A stretch of 64,000 bases of DNA. Source: Methanoregula formicica SMSP (GTDB lineage Archaea; Halobacteriota; Methanomicrobia; Methanomicrobiales; Methanospirillaceae). Made by a program: the position numbers and the translations under genes. Shown in pieces: positions 26,855 through 36,018 of this stretch; the first letter of the stretch is position 1, and each line of letters begins with the position of its first letter. The stretch lies in contig NC_019943.1 of assembly GCF_000327485.1 (NCBI RefSeq), positions 868,001 to 932,000 on the forward strand, read 5' to 3'. Under the pieces are notes generated by a model, which was not told the origin of the DNA, ran no database searches, and worked only from the letters and a program-made list of their open reading frames with translations.

Positions 26855-27480
26855 AGTACAACAACCTCCTTGTCAAAGATGTATGTATTGCTCGGATTAT
26901 AGAGGATCTTAACATCCACCGTACTGCCGGACGTAAAGGAAGGATCCAGGCCAGCACCCCATCCCGCATCTCTCATACCCAGCAAAGCTGAAGTCCCCTC
27001 CGAATTAACCGAATTAAGTGAATCTCCGGGTTGCCATGTAAAGTTCCCGAAATTTTCATTAGGTCCTGTTGACCTTCCGCCATAGTCATTGTTTTTTACC
27101 ATATTGTAGCGAACTGGAAGGATCTTCGTAGCTTCGAACGCGCTACCTTTATTCATAATAACCCCGCTACTCTTGGCGGTACTTGTGTGTTTTAATATGT
27201 AGCCACTGCTATTTTTGTAATAGGTAATGATTGAAAGATCCTTGGTTGGAATATTATCACCACTAATATGGTTAAAAATCATCAGAATATTACCACTGTA
27301 CGCAGTGGTACTGATTTTTACATCAATTGCAGAACTTGGTGTCTTTTGAGTGCCGGATGTTAACCCTCCGGCAAACGCGCTCACCACCGCCGCAATAATA
27401 ATCGTTACCACCAACATCAGCATAACGCCGACGACCGGAGAGACGCCAGCGTCTCTGGACTTTTCGTAAGAATACATCAT
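26851..27480 (-). CDS. archaeal type IV pilin
   Basis: 209 residues. Leader MMYSYEKSRDAG, then VSPVVGVMLMLVVTIIIAAVVSAFAGG. The N-terminal helix is nearly identical to that of the next gene, while the surface domain is unrelated in sequence, as expected for pilins packed by a common helix. It stands head to head with the pilus assembly ATPase gene, which supports a shared filament. Confidence 0.9.
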   Translation of the reverse strand: MMYSYEKSRDAGVSPVVGVMLMLVVTIIIAAVVSAFAGGLTSGTQKTPSSAIDVKISTTAYSGNILMIFNHISGDNIPTKDLSIITYYKNSSGYILKHTSTAKSSGVIMNKGSAFEATKILPVRYNMVKNNDYGGRSTGPNENFGNFTWQPGDSLNSVNSEGTSALLGMRDAGWGAGLDPSFTSGSTVDVKILYNPSNTYIFDKEVVVL

Positions 27481-27561
27481 AACACCTTTGTCATTTTAAT
27501 GAGATGCACGCAACTTTTTCATACATCTAATCAAATTCGTAGCACTCAATGTTATAAATTA

Positions 27562-27596
27562 TTTTGTTTTTGCATTTTTGGTATAACAAAACAAAA
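27562..27596. promoter_or_regulatory. inverted repeat between divergent pilin and assembly operons
   Basis: TTTTGTTTT (27562-27570) and AAAACAAAA (27588-27596) are exact reverse complements separated by 17 bases, next to GTTATAAATTATT (about 27551-27563), a plausible TATA element. Placed to control both directions. Confidence 0.4.
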
Positions 27597-27719
27597 AAAC
27601 CATAGTTTTTATTGCGGCGAGACAAAACAGTACCAGATACCGGTAGCTGGGGGGAGGTTATGGGATATGTTCCCCGTCATTCTTCCATTCTGTGTATATT
27701 ATCTGGATAGCGGGGCATC

Positions 27720-29732
27720 ATGATTCAGGAGATTCTTATCCTCTTTCCGTGTGCGGTTCTGTTCGTCGGACTGAGCGGGCTCTTCACTACCCTGAAAAAC
27801 ATGGCTGGTTCCCTGAACAACCCGATCTCCCCCGCCAGAGAATCCCGCCCGTCCTCCACATCATCGCACAAAGAACTCCCGGCCATGGACATGAAGACTG
27901 CCCGTGAAGGTCTTGGGAAGATCTCCGCCCTGTTAACGGAACCATCGTGGGAAGGGCTTGTCTCGTTTGGCGCAGTCGCCGCCATCGCGCTTGTCTCGGC
28001 GTTCATCCTGATGTTTATCGACCTCCCCCTTCCGGCCATGGCCGGGCTGGGGATCGTTACCCTCGTATCCGCAGGTATAGGCCTCATCACCCTGAGGGCC
28101 CGGCACGCTGCCGGTGCCTGGCTGCCGATGGGTATTACGATACAGGGTCTTATCTCCGGGAAATTCCCTGCTGAGGCCAGCCAGCCTTCTTTGGGACCCG
28201 GGGCGGCAGCCGTTGCATCATCCACGGCACCTCCCGCGGATACCGCGGATATCGGGAACCTGGACAAGCACTCTTCGGACATCCCGTTCTTTGTAGCAGA
28301 AATGCCGGACGACCCCTCGCTTGCCACCCTGGAACGGTACTGGGTTGTCGAACCGTTCTCGTATGTGACGATCAAGCGGGTGGGGAACGAAGGGTTCACG
28401 TACGTTGTCAGCGAACCGCCGATCTCAAAAAAGGAGAAGACGATCCTCCTTGAAACGTACGCACACCTCCGGGACATCATCATCTACGATGAGACCGAAG
28501 CCGGCAGGAACACGAGGATTGACCCGGTTGCGGTTTCCCGGATTATCAGGAGTTTCGACCCGGAGATCGCAGACGACCGGCTGGCAATTCTGGACTATTA
28601 CATCCGGCGCGACCTTACCGGCTACGGCCCGCTCGAGACACTGATGCGGGACCCGGCTCTGGAGGACATCAGCTGCAATGGCAACGACCTGCCGGTCTTC
28701 ATCTTCCATCGTGCGTACGGCAGCCTGCCGACGAGTATCCTCTTCTCGGAAGCGGAACTGAACCAGTTCGTACTGAAACTGGCCCAGAAAGCCAACAAGC
28801 AACTATCGCTCTCGAACCCGATGGTGGATGCAACGCTGCCAGATGGTGCGCGCATCCAGATCACGTACAGCGAGGTCGTCTCGACCAAGGGCAGCTCGTT
28901 CACGATCCGGAAATTCCGTGCCGAGCCCATGACCCCGCTTGACCTGATCCGGTACGGTACATACGATGCAAGGACTCTCGCTTTCCTCTGGCTTGCCATC
29001 GAGCACCGCAAGAGCCTCCTCGTCGTTGGCGGTACTGCAAGCGGAAAGACCTCGATGATGAACGCGGTCTCGCTCTTCATCCCGCAGAATGCCAAGGTGG
29101 TCTCGCTTGAAGATACCCGCGAGATCCAGCTCCCGCATAAGAACTGGCTCCCGACCCAGACGCGGGAATTGAATTCTGAAGGGATAAGGGGAGACATCGA
29201 CCTCTTCGGCCTCCTCAAGGCCTGTATGCGGCAAAGACCCGAGTACATCATCGTCGGCGAAGTGAGGGGGAAAGAGGCGCAGACCCTGTTCCAGGCAATG
29301 AACTCCGGCCATGCTACGCTCTCGACAATCCATGCCGGGAGCGTATACGAGGCGATTAACCGCCTGACGCACGACCCGATCAACGTTCCGCCGGTGATGT
29401 TCCAGGCCCTCGACCTCGTCGTGGTCCAGTCCATTTATACTCTCGGAAAGACCCGGATCCGGCGCTGCCTCTCCATCCACGAGATCGCGGTGAATAAGGA
29501 CGGGGAGATCACACCGATCCCGCTCTTCGAATGGAATGTCCAGGATGACACGTTCCGAAAACTCTATACCCGGTCCAAAACACTGGAAGAGATCGCATTC
29601 CATAATGCCTGGGACGAAAAGGAGCTGGAACTCGAGCTGGCAAAACGCGAGGAGTTCTTTTCCTGGGCGCTCGATGTCCAGCCCCCGACCCTCCGCGATC
29701 TGGCAAACGCCATCCACGACCTGGGTGACTGA
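27720..29732 (+). CDS. type IV pilus assembly ATPase with membrane-embedded N terminus
   Basis: 670-residue secretion ATPase of the GspE/PilB/TadA/ArlI superfamily. The C-terminal half has Walker A GGTASGKTS near residue 440, an Asp box with EDTREIQLPHKNW, Walker B-type EYIIVGEVRGKEA and a His box GHATLSTIHAGS. Residues about 1-25 and 78-125 are strongly hydrophobic (two or three possible membrane helices), which is unusual because ArlI and PilB motors are normally soluble and recruited by a platform protein. Its platform gene follows 4 bases after the stop. With the divergent pilins it forms a complete pilin-type assembly set, apart from a prepilin peptidase, which is not in the window. Confidence 0.92.
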   Translation: MIQEILILFPCAVLFVGLSGLFTTLKNMAGSLNNPISPARESRPSSTSSHKELPAMDMKTAREGLGKISALLTEPSWEGLVSFGAVAAIALVSAFILMFIDLPLPAMAGLGIVTLVSAGIGLITLRARHAAGAWLPMGITIQGLISGKFPAEASQPSLGPGAAAVASSTAPPADTADIGNLDKHSSDIPFFVAEMPDDPSLATLERYWVVEPFSYVTIKRVGNEGFTYVVSEPPISKKEKTILLETYAHLRDIIIYDETEAGRNTRIDPVAVSRIIRSFDPEIADDRLAILDYYIRRDLTGYGPLETLMRDPALEDISCNGNDLPVFIFHRAYGSLPTSILFSEAELNQFVLKLAQKANKQLSLSNPMVDATLPDGARIQITYSEVVSTKGSSFTIRKFRAEPMTPLDLIRYGTYDARTLAFLWLAIEHRKSLLVVGGTASGKTSMMNAVSLFIPQNAKVVSLEDTREIQLPHKNWLPTQTRELNSEGIRGDIDLFGLLKACMRQRPEYIIVGEVRGKEAQTLFQAMNSGHATLSTIHAGSVYEAINRLTHDPINVPPVMFQALDLVVVQSIYTLGKTRIRRCLSIHEIAVNKDGEITPIPLFEWNVQDDTFRKLYTRSKTLEEIAFHNAWDEKELELELAKREEFFSWALDVQPPTLRDLANAIHDLGD

Positions 29733-29736
29733 AAGG

Positions 29737-31593
29737 ATGTACGTTCCCCCCGTTCTCCGCCGTGCCGAGAAACGGCTCACCGACTTTGAGCTGATGATCC
29801 ACGGCACAACGCTGAGAACGACCCTGCGGTCGGCTCACTTGCCGGTCACTGCCGAGGAATATCTCCGTACGGTCCGGGTCAACCTGGCCGGGACTCTCGT
29901 GATGTTCTTCACGCTCTGGTTCTTCTTTGTCATCAGCGGGCTCGAGCTGGAGATCTTCGGCCTGAAGACTACCGGCACGCTCCTCTGGCTCCTGCTTTTC
30001 GTGCTCATCGTGCCCGGGCAGTACGCAATGCAGATGTACTACCCGCAGATCATCGCCCACGGCCGGAAAAGCCGGATCGATCTCGATCTCCCGTATGCGA
30101 TCTCCTACATGCAGGCCCTCTCAACGACGATGGCCCCGTACGATATCATCCGGAAGGTATACGAGGAGCACGATATGTTCGGGGAGATCTCGAATGAATT
30201 CGGGATCATCGTCCGCGATGTCGAACTCTTCAGCGACGACCTGAATGCGGCTATCAAGGACCTCCAGCGGATCACGCCCTCGACCAATCTTCGGGATTTT
30301 ATGAACGACCTCGCAATCGTCATCGACAGTGGGGGCAACATCACGACCTATCTCGGCGCAAAGACCGAGTACTACCGCGACCAGGCCAAGCAGGAAGTCG
30401 AGCTCGTTTTAAAGACCATCGAGATCATGGCCGAGGTGTATGTGACTGCATTTGTGGCCGGCCCCATCGCCCTCATCATCATGATCGTTGCCCAGGGCAT
30501 GACCAACAGCCAGGAGATGTCCTGGATCCTCCCGATGATGTACATCTGCATCCCGGCAGGTGCCATTGTCATGATCTGGATCCTTTCCCTCATGCTCCCC
30601 CCGGAGAACCTCGAGATCTCCCGGAAGGAGACCGTGGAGCAGCACTTCGCGTCCGGCGTTCAAGCAGTGGAAGAAGACCTGGTTGCAGATGATGACCCGA
30701 AAAACAAGGCATTCTACAAGCGCATTGAGGAGAGCAAACGGAATAACTATTATATGAGCCTGCTACGTCATCCCTTCCGGACCTATATCCGGAGTTACTA
30801 TTACGGGATCGGTCTTGGGGGGATTATTGCCGGCATCATCGCCTTTATCTGGCTGACCGGGGGATTTGAGGCTCTGATCCCGCATGATCAGATGGAGGCG
30901 GTGATCTGCCTGATGATCATCGGGTTCATGGCACCGGTCGCTGTCTCGTTCGAAGGCCGGCGCTGGTATGTCCGCAACATTGAGGAACATCTGCCAGATT
31001 TTCTCCGTGAACTTTCTGACATGAAAGATATCGGCATCACCCTGCACGAAGCAATTCACCGGATCTCGGGGGCAAAACTCGGCGTCCTGAGTTCTGAACT
31101 CTCTGTTGCATCGCGTGATATCGAGTCCGGCGCCTACGTCAATTCAGCACTTGTCAAGATGGAAGAGCGGATCGGTCTCGTCTCGGTGAAACGTGCCATC
31201 TCCCTCCTCGTCCGCGCCAGCGAGATCACCACCAACTTAAAACAGATCTTCATCATCGCAATCACTGATTTTGAATATTACCTCAAGCTGAAACGGGAAC
31301 GGTCCAACACCACCATCATCTACGTGATGATCATCTACCTCTCGTTTGGCATCTACCTGTACACAGCATATCAGCTGAACGTACCGTTCCTTTCCGCTTT
31401 CAAAGGAATGAATGTCAATGTCGACACCGCCGGCAACCTTACTGAAATGTTCCGGATCGGCATCATCCTTGCGACCTTCTCCGGCATCATGGCCGGGCAG
31501 TTCAGCTCCAACAGCATACTCGCCGGTTTTAAGCACAGTATCCTGCTGCTTGCTGCAACGGTTGCCCTGTTCGTATTCCTTATCGGCGCATAA
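29737..31593 (+). CDS. type II/IV secretion platform protein (TadC/ArlJ-like)
   Basis: 618-residue membrane platform with two T2SSF-type halves (about 90-290 and 380-590), each a cytoplasmic helical bundle followed by membrane helices, as in archaeal ArlJ/PilC-like proteins. Conserved-looking segments are DLPYAISYMQALSTT in the first half and LPDFLRELSDMKDIGITLHEAI in the second. The ATG at 29737 is preferred because AAAGG lies directly before it and the ATPase stop is 4 bases upstream; longer in-frame starts lie inside the ATPase gene. It anchors the motor and pilin helices in the membrane. Confidence 0.92.
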   Translation: MYVPPVLRRAEKRLTDFELMIHGTTLRTTLRSAHLPVTAEEYLRTVRVNLAGTLVMFFTLWFFFVISGLELEIFGLKTTGTLLWLLLFVLIVPGQYAMQMYYPQIIAHGRKSRIDLDLPYAISYMQALSTTMAPYDIIRKVYEEHDMFGEISNEFGIIVRDVELFSDDLNAAIKDLQRITPSTNLRDFMNDLAIVIDSGGNITTYLGAKTEYYRDQAKQEVELVLKTIEIMAEVYVTAFVAGPIALIIMIVAQGMTNSQEMSWILPMMYICIPAGAIVMIWILSLMLPPENLEISRKETVEQHFASGVQAVEEDLVADDDPKNKAFYKRIEESKRNNYYMSLLRHPFRTYIRSYYYGIGLGGIIAGIIAFIWLTGGFEALIPHDQMEAVICLMIIGFMAPVAVSFEGRRWYVRNIEEHLPDFLRELSDMKDIGITLHEAIHRISGAKLGVLSSELSVASRDIESGAYVNSALVKMEERIGLVSVKRAISLLVRASEITTNLKQIFIIAITDFEYYLKLKRERSNTTIIYVMIIYLSFGIYLYTAYQLNVPFLSAFKGMNVNVDTAGNLTEMFRIGIILATFSGIMAGQFSSNSILAGFKHSILLLAATVALFVFLIGA

Positions 31594-31689
31594 TCCCGTC
31601 TGGCACTCCCGGGCCAGAGTATACGCCGGTATAGGAATGATTGATGAGCTTCTGCGGGCTGCCCTGCCTTGCGTGACGGGAGAAAAAGA

Positions 31690-32112
31690 TTATTCTTCAA
31701 TAGAAATCGTCGTCAGTTTCACGGACTCGACGCCCTTGTGGGACATCAGTTTCTCGGCAAGCGCCTTGAGCTGGCTTCCATCGCCGTGGACCAGGATCAC
31801 CTCAAGACACTTCTCGTGGGTTACATGGGAATGGAGCGAGGCCTTGATAATGTCGTGATAATCATGCTCGACTTCAGTGATGGCCTGCAGGAGGTTCCTT
31901 TGTTCGTGGTCGTATACCATCGTGATGACCCCCTCGCGTTCACCTTTGACATCTGACATCCACTTGTAATACGTAATATACGTCCGGATGGCATCGCGTA
32001 TGCCTTCAGAACGCGAGGAATAGCCCCGGTAGTTCAGGATCTCATCGAACTTGTCGAGCAGGTTCTTCGGCAGTGAAATGCCGATCCGGGAGAGGTCGTC
32101 GTCCATGGTCAT
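31690..32112 (-). CDS. nikR: nickel-responsive regulator NikR, copy 1
   Basis: 140-residue ribbon-helix-helix regulator. Residues about 8-50 form the RHH domain (RIGISLPKNLLDKFDEI...SRSEGIRDAIR); the ACT-like nickel domain follows, with His83, His94, His96 and Cys102 matching E. coli NikR ligands His76, His87, His89 and Cys95. Ni-bound NikR represses Ni uptake genes. It is almost identical to the copy at 53975-54397, and both share a 27-bp palindrome directly before the start codon, which suggests autoregulation. A start two codons later (Met3) is possible. Confidence 0.95.
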   Translation of the reverse strand: MTMDDDLSRIGISLPKNLLDKFDEILNYRGYSSRSEGIRDAIRTYITYYKWMSDVKGEREGVITMVYDHEQRNLLQAITEVEHDYHDIIKASLHSHVTHEKCLEVILVHGDGSQLKALAEKLMSHKGVESVKLTTISIEE

Positions 32113-32117
32113 GGCGT

Positions 32118-32144
32118 ATCAGTGATGGGAATATCGTTGCTGAT
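32118..32144. promoter_or_regulatory. candidate NikR autoregulatory operator, copy 1
   Basis: ATCAGTGATG (32118-32127) to TTGCTGAT (32137-32144): ends ATCAG and CTGAT are inverted with 17 bases between. A 27-bp element with the same ends and spacing precedes the second nikR (54402-54428), while sequence outside it is unrelated. Located 5 bases upstream of the nikR start codon. Confidence 0.5.
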
Positions 32145-32695
32145 TGGTCATAAGGATTTTGAATCATCGGGGATTTCTGTTGTACTTGGTAATATTATGC
32201 ATGACAAACCCGGGGATTTTACAATCCTGCCGGTACGGATGGTTTTTGGCCTTCCGCACGCAGCCAGCAAAAAAACCGGCCATCCATGGTGGGTGTGCAT
32301 GGGGCCGGAATTGTCTGAACAATGATTAATAAATAATCATACGAAAGTAAAATATTTTTATACTACATCATCCAATTACTCTATGGTGATGACCATGGGA
32401 TCTCATCGCCGTTTATCTGCCTCATCATCGATCATCCATTCTTGCATGTCCCATAAGACCCATCTTTTTTCTATCCCCGTACCCTCTCTTTGCCGGGATC
32501 GGAAGAATATCGTTTAAGAAAAATTCATACGAATTTAAAAAGTTTTATTACGAACGGTTGCCTACACCTATTCCGGGATGATGGGAACCACGGGGCTGCC
32601 GGATACACTCCCACCGTGCACACGATCGGATCTGATGGCCCCGTCTTCGCATCCCGGTTTACGAATCGACAGTCAGGATCGGAGTTGAATACTTT
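32145..32695. other. long intergenic stretch, mostly unexplained
   Basis: No confident gene. Two similar AT-rich blocks begin with TCATACGAA (about 32338 and 32532): the first runs into AATATTTTTATAC, a good TATA element; the second precedes the Lys-rich small gene. A weak 44-codon frame (32383-32517) starting about 25-30 bases after the first TATA would be leaderless and is rich in His, Ser and Met; I do not call it a gene. Confidence 0.35.
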
Positions 32696-32806
32696 ATGGC
32701 GATAACAAAAAAGACACCAGAGAAAAAAGAAGCACTGAAGAAGATTGAGGCAAAAAAACCAGCAACAAAGACTGCTGGAAAACCTGCCCCAAGGACCAAA
32801 AAGTAA
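32696..32806 (+). CDS. small Lys/Ala-rich basic protein (36 residues)
   Basis: Frame MAITKKTPEKKEALKKIEAK followed by a K-P-A-T-K type tail ending PRTKK. Composition (Lys, Ala, Pro, Thr) resembles the tails of histone H1-like or other nucleic-acid-binding peptides. GGAG lies about 11 bases before the ATG and an AT-rich promoter-like block precedes it. Too short for family assignment; the biased composition could also arise from A-rich DNA. A small DNA- or RNA-binding peptide is a guess. Confidence 0.45.
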   Translation: MAITKKTPEKKEALKKIEAKKPATKTAGKPAPRTKK

Positions 32807-32841
32807 TCTCTCTTCCTTACCTGTTACCTCTTTTTTTCCTG

Positions 32842-33687
32842 TCACCACCACTCCTCTTCCGGTATATCTAATGCCGGTACTGGTGTTGCAGATGCACTGA
32901 CTCCGGATGCGGCGGCCCCGGTCTTCACCTTCAGGTCAACATCGAGGAAGTTCCCTTCAAAGGTGATATCGAACACTCCCTCCCGGAAGACCCTGAGGAC
33001 CCGCGGGCCGGGAGTAACGGTATTCGTCCCGATCTCCCCCCCTGATGAGAGCAGACCATCGGTATTCTTACTCATCAGGATAAATTCATAGTCACCAGTA
33101 TCCGAGGAATATTCCCTCCCGTACCCGTCCTCGGCAACAATCTCGTGGGTCTGGTTGTCCCTGACGGTTATTGTCAGGTACGGACGGCTGACCGGCTTTG
33201 TCTTCTCCCCCCGGCAGGACTCCGGTTCCAGGAGGCAGTCGTTCTGCGGAGTCACGATGTAGATGAGGTAGAGCGGCCCTTCTGCAACATTGACCCGGAG
33301 ACCGGTTGCATTCCCCCGGAATACATAGGTCTTTTCGAACTCGTACGGGCCAGAATAAACGGGGTCCACTTTCAGTGTCTGGTTCAACTGCGAGCCGTGG
33401 ATGATCGGATAGGGATCCGGTGTCAGGACCGGGGCAACCTCCTCGACTGCCGCGGATTTTGAAGGCGTCAGTTCCGCAACGGTGACAATGGCCTGAGCCG
33501 GTGCCGGCTGGGACTCCTGGATTGTACCCGCGACATCATCCCCAGGGGCAACCGGTGTAGTGTCCGTTGGGGGGACTGGATCCATGGCGCTCTGCAGCGT
33601 TTTGATGCAGCCGCTCGAAACGACTACCAGAGCGAGCAGGGCCAGGATTGCCAGTGCGTGAAAGGGAGAGGGTCTTTTTGCATTCAT
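32842..33687 (-). CDS. extracellular lipoprotein, unknown function
   Basis: 281 residues. Signal peptide with lipobox VVVSSGC (Cys at about 27), a Pro/Thr/Ala-rich linker (about 40-85), then a beta-rich domain (about 95-260) with one cysteine pair (CLLEPESC). No family recognised. It lies just downstream of the PEGA/transglutaminase-like gene on the same strand, 53 bases apart, so the two may be co-expressed surface proteins. Confidence 0.75.
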   Translation of the reverse strand: MNAKRPSPFHALAILALLALVVVSSGCIKTLQSAMDPVPPTDTTPVAPGDDVAGTIQESQPAPAQAIVTVAELTPSKSAAVEEVAPVLTPDPYPIIHGSQLNQTLKVDPVYSGPYEFEKTYVFRGNATGLRVNVAEGPLYLIYIVTPQNDCLLEPESCRGEKTKPVSRPYLTITVRDNQTHEIVAEDGYGREYSSDTGDYEFILMSKNTDGLLSSGGEIGTNTVTPGPRVLRVFREGVFDITFEGNFLDVDLKVKTGAAASGVSASATPVPALDIPEEEWW

Positions 33688-33740
33688 TTCTCATCGTTCC
33701 TGTGTCTTGGTCTCATACGGGGTCCTGCGCTGCGGGCTGA

Positions 33741-35378
33741 TCACCCGAGGGGGATAACCTGTCCTTTCGCTGACTGGTATTTCGTATCCATCGTCCCGAG
33801 GGAAGTATAGCCCCCTTCGATCGCGGTCTCCAGATAATAGTATTTCCTGCCTTCGAGGGGGTAGTAATACCCGTTACAGGAATCGCATGCCACGGCAACA
33901 GCAGCATGTTCCGGCAGGAGGACAACAGCGACATTGTAATCCATCTCCCTGAGAAGTGCTGCTGCAAGGATGGCGGTATCCTCGCAGTCGCCACGCCCTT
34001 CGGCAAGCGTCTCGATGGGGTGTTTCGGGTATTCGGATTCTGTCCCGGTAACCGGGTCGATATCCTTCTCATAGGCGATGCTCTGGACAAACGCTACCAC
34101 ATTGTGGTAATCGTTCCGTGCACGGTAGCTCTTCGATTCGCTTGCGTCCTTGAGCCGGTTGACCAGTGCATGGAAATATTCCTGCTCCCGCTCGTTGATG
34201 GAATACTCTGAGAGGAGTGCTGGCGTGACGGTTGTCGGGTAGGTCCGGTTCAGCTTGTAGTAATCATAGAGTGACCGGGGGATATCGAGTGTTATTGAGG
34301 ACTCCTGGCCGTTTGCAGACCAGGTGAATTTCCGTTCGACAACCGGTACCGCGTTCTCGCTGATCCAGCCCGGCTGCCGTGTCGTGCGGCTGGTGTTCTG
34401 GTAAGCCCATTCACGATGATCGATGGATACTTCCGTCCCGTTTCCCGGCCTGGCAAGGATCTCATGGGTTGCCCCGGCTGCAAACGAGAAAGAATACTGT
34501 GCGGAAGTGTCGTTCAGGAACCGGAATTCTACCCGGTAGTCCCCTGATGGGAGAATTTCCATGGTTATCGGGGTAAATCCCTTGAAGGTTTCGTTGAGGT
34601 AGACACCGGCACCCTGCGGTGCGGAATCAAGGTACACCCTGCTGGTTGACGGGAACGCGGTCAGGTCGGCCTTTGCCAGAACGGACTCGCCCCCTTTCAC
34701 GAGAATAATACTGGTGAAGTTCCAGTACCCTTTCTTTGCAATTTCCACCGTATGGTTTCCTGCGGGGTACCTGAGAAGTGCCGATGGGGTCGTGCCGGCC
34801 GCTTTCCCGTCAATCCAGACATCGGCCCCTTCCGGGTACGAGGTGACACTCAGGAACCCGGCGCCCGGCAGCGGGACAAGATATTCCCGGTATTCTGTTG
34901 CGAATTCCGCTGAAACGGAGATTACGTCACGGTAGTTCTCGTATCCGGCCTTCTGGATCAGGACTTCATGCCGGCCCGGCAGCAGGTTGTCAAGGGTTGC
35001 GGGAGTCGTGCCGCGATATTTGCCATCAATATACAGGTCACCTCCCGGGGGTTCGGATTGGATGGTCACCTGCCCACGGTCCGGCACTTTTTCGAGATTT
35101 GCGATGACATCTTCCCGTGCGCCATCTGCCAGCACAACGGTTTTATGGTAAGCCAGGTACCCGCCTTCCTCTACACGGACGGTGTGCGACCCGCAGGCCA
35201 GGGGAATGTCCGCAAGCGGGGCATTACCAATATTTTTCCCGTCAATGGAAACCATCCCGTATTCGGGAATGGAAGCAACCGAGAGCGAGCAGGATGCACC
35301 TGCTGCATCTGCCGGAGCTATGATTGCGAGGGTGAGTGCCAGGAGAAAAGCAAGGGTGAGAGTAATACGGAATAGCAT
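33741..35378 (-). CDS. secreted PEGA-repeat protein with transglutaminase-like domain
   Basis: 545 residues with a signal peptide (LALTLAIIAPADA). Four or five tandem PEGA-type units follow (about 30-310), each with a turn such as SEPPGGDLYIDGKYRGTTPATL or SYPEGADVWIDGKAAGTTPSAL. The C-terminal part (about 390-530) has RGDCEDTAILAAALLREM and PEHAAVAVACDSC, the Cys and His boxes of the transglutaminase/protease-like fold. PEGA modules are common on archaeal surface proteins. A possible role in cross-linking or trimming surface proteins is inferred. A TATA box lies about 30 bases upstream. Confidence 0.85.
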   Translation of the reverse strand: MLFRITLTLAFLLALTLAIIAPADAAGASCSLSVASIPEYGMVSIDGKNIGNAPLADIPLACGSHTVRVEEGGYLAYHKTVVLADGAREDVIANLEKVPDRGQVTIQSEPPGGDLYIDGKYRGTTPATLDNLLPGRHEVLIQKAGYENYRDVISVSAEFATEYREYLVPLPGAGFLSVTSYPEGADVWIDGKAAGTTPSALLRYPAGNHTVEIAKKGYWNFTSIILVKGGESVLAKADLTAFPSTSRVYLDSAPQGAGVYLNETFKGFTPITMEILPSGDYRVEFRFLNDTSAQYSFSFAAGATHEILARPGNGTEVSIDHREWAYQNTSRTTRQPGWISENAVPVVERKFTWSANGQESSITLDIPRSLYDYYKLNRTYPTTVTPALLSEYSINEREQEYFHALVNRLKDASESKSYRARNDYHNVVAFVQSIAYEKDIDPVTGTESEYPKHPIETLAEGRGDCEDTAILAAALLREMDYNVAVVLLPEHAAVAVACDSCNGYYYPLEGRKYYYLETAIEGGYTSLGTMDTKYQSAKGQVIPLG

Positions 35379-35407
35379 ATTTGTATGATAGAATATGGAG
35401 AAAAATA

Positions 35408-35417
35408 GTATTTATAC
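35408..35417 (-). promoter_or_regulatory. TATA box of the PEGA-protein gene
   Basis: Minus-strand GTATAAATAC, 30-39 bases before the start codon at 35378; the transcript would have a very short leader. Confidence 0.55.
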
Positions 35418-35466
35418 ACATATCAAATGCATTCGTTTTAATTTTGTATGAATCGCGGGGAGTCAG

Positions 35467-35545
35467 CCGGACACCCCCTCCCCCTTTTGCGTTCCGGATC
35501 GATCATACCCCCCTGCCTGGGGGTGGGGGGGTGTCCGGGATACCC
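35467..35545. repeat. dispersed intergenic repeat, copy 1
   Basis: C-rich arm, core TTTTGCGTTCCGGATCGATC (35485-35504), then ATACCCCCC and G-tracts. The core and left arm match copy 2 at 46255 almost base for base. Confidence 0.75.
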
Positions 35546-35666
35546 CGCCCCCCTGTTTGCCGGAAGAGACCCCTTTCCCGGGTTTGAGGAAAGTAATGAT
35601 GTACTCTCTCCGCCGGAGCCAGGGTCCGGAATTATTATGCAATAATGCACGTTTTTTCACTTTTGA

Positions 35667-35765
35667 GGTGGGGGGGATCCGGCATACCTCCCCCCTACTG
35701 TGCGTTTCAAATCGATCATACCTCCCCACCTTGTGCCAGGGGGGTATACCTGATACCCCCCTCAG
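35667..35765. repeat. dispersed intergenic repeat, copy 3 (diverged)
   Basis: Same plan as copy 1: GGCATACCTCCCCCC, GTGCGTTTCAAATCGATCATACC, then AGGGGGGTATACCTGATACCCCCC. The core differs (TTTCAAATCGATCATAC in place of TTCCGGATCGATCATAC). Confidence 0.65.
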
Positions 35766-36018
35766 GCAGCTTGAAATTGCACGGTTATGGGAGGTGCCGG
35801 GCGGTCGTGCTGGTATGGTTTTACGTCAGGCAGATATTGTGATGAGGTGGGTTGGGGCCATAACTGGGGGGAGGGGGGTATGCGGGAGACCCCCCATGGC
35901 AGAGGTGGGGCGGGCAGGGAAATGGCGGGAACGGAGTGGTCACTCCCTATTAAGCAGAAATGGAAGGATGGTTTTTGGCAGTATTCCCTAGTTAATGAAC
36001 AGCTCCCTGGCTTAGAAA

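Larger units (their letters stand above)
35379..36018. other. intergenic region with G/C-tract repeat elements
   Basis: No gene supported. It contains the minus-strand TATA box of the PEGA gene, two copies of a dispersed repeat, and a further G-tract palindromic stretch near 35870-35905 (GGGGGGTATGCGGGAGACCCCCC). Several open frames cross the repeats but have skewed composition and no ribosome binding sites. Confidence 0.6.

Noticed and set aside
28622-29807. Long minus-strand open frames (270 and 334 codons) opposite the pilus ATPase
   Set aside because: They are shadows of a GC-rich gene whose plus-strand product has clear Walker and His boxes; the antisense products are Arg/Ser-rich with no motif or ribosome binding site.
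32122-32325. 67-codon plus-strand frame upstream of nikR
   Set aside because: Overlaps the nikR promoter and operator, has no ribosome binding site and no recognisable product.
32383-32517. 44-codon leaderless frame after a good TATA box
   Set aside because: Possible but supported only by promoter position; composition is Ser/His-rich low complexity and nothing else indicates translation.
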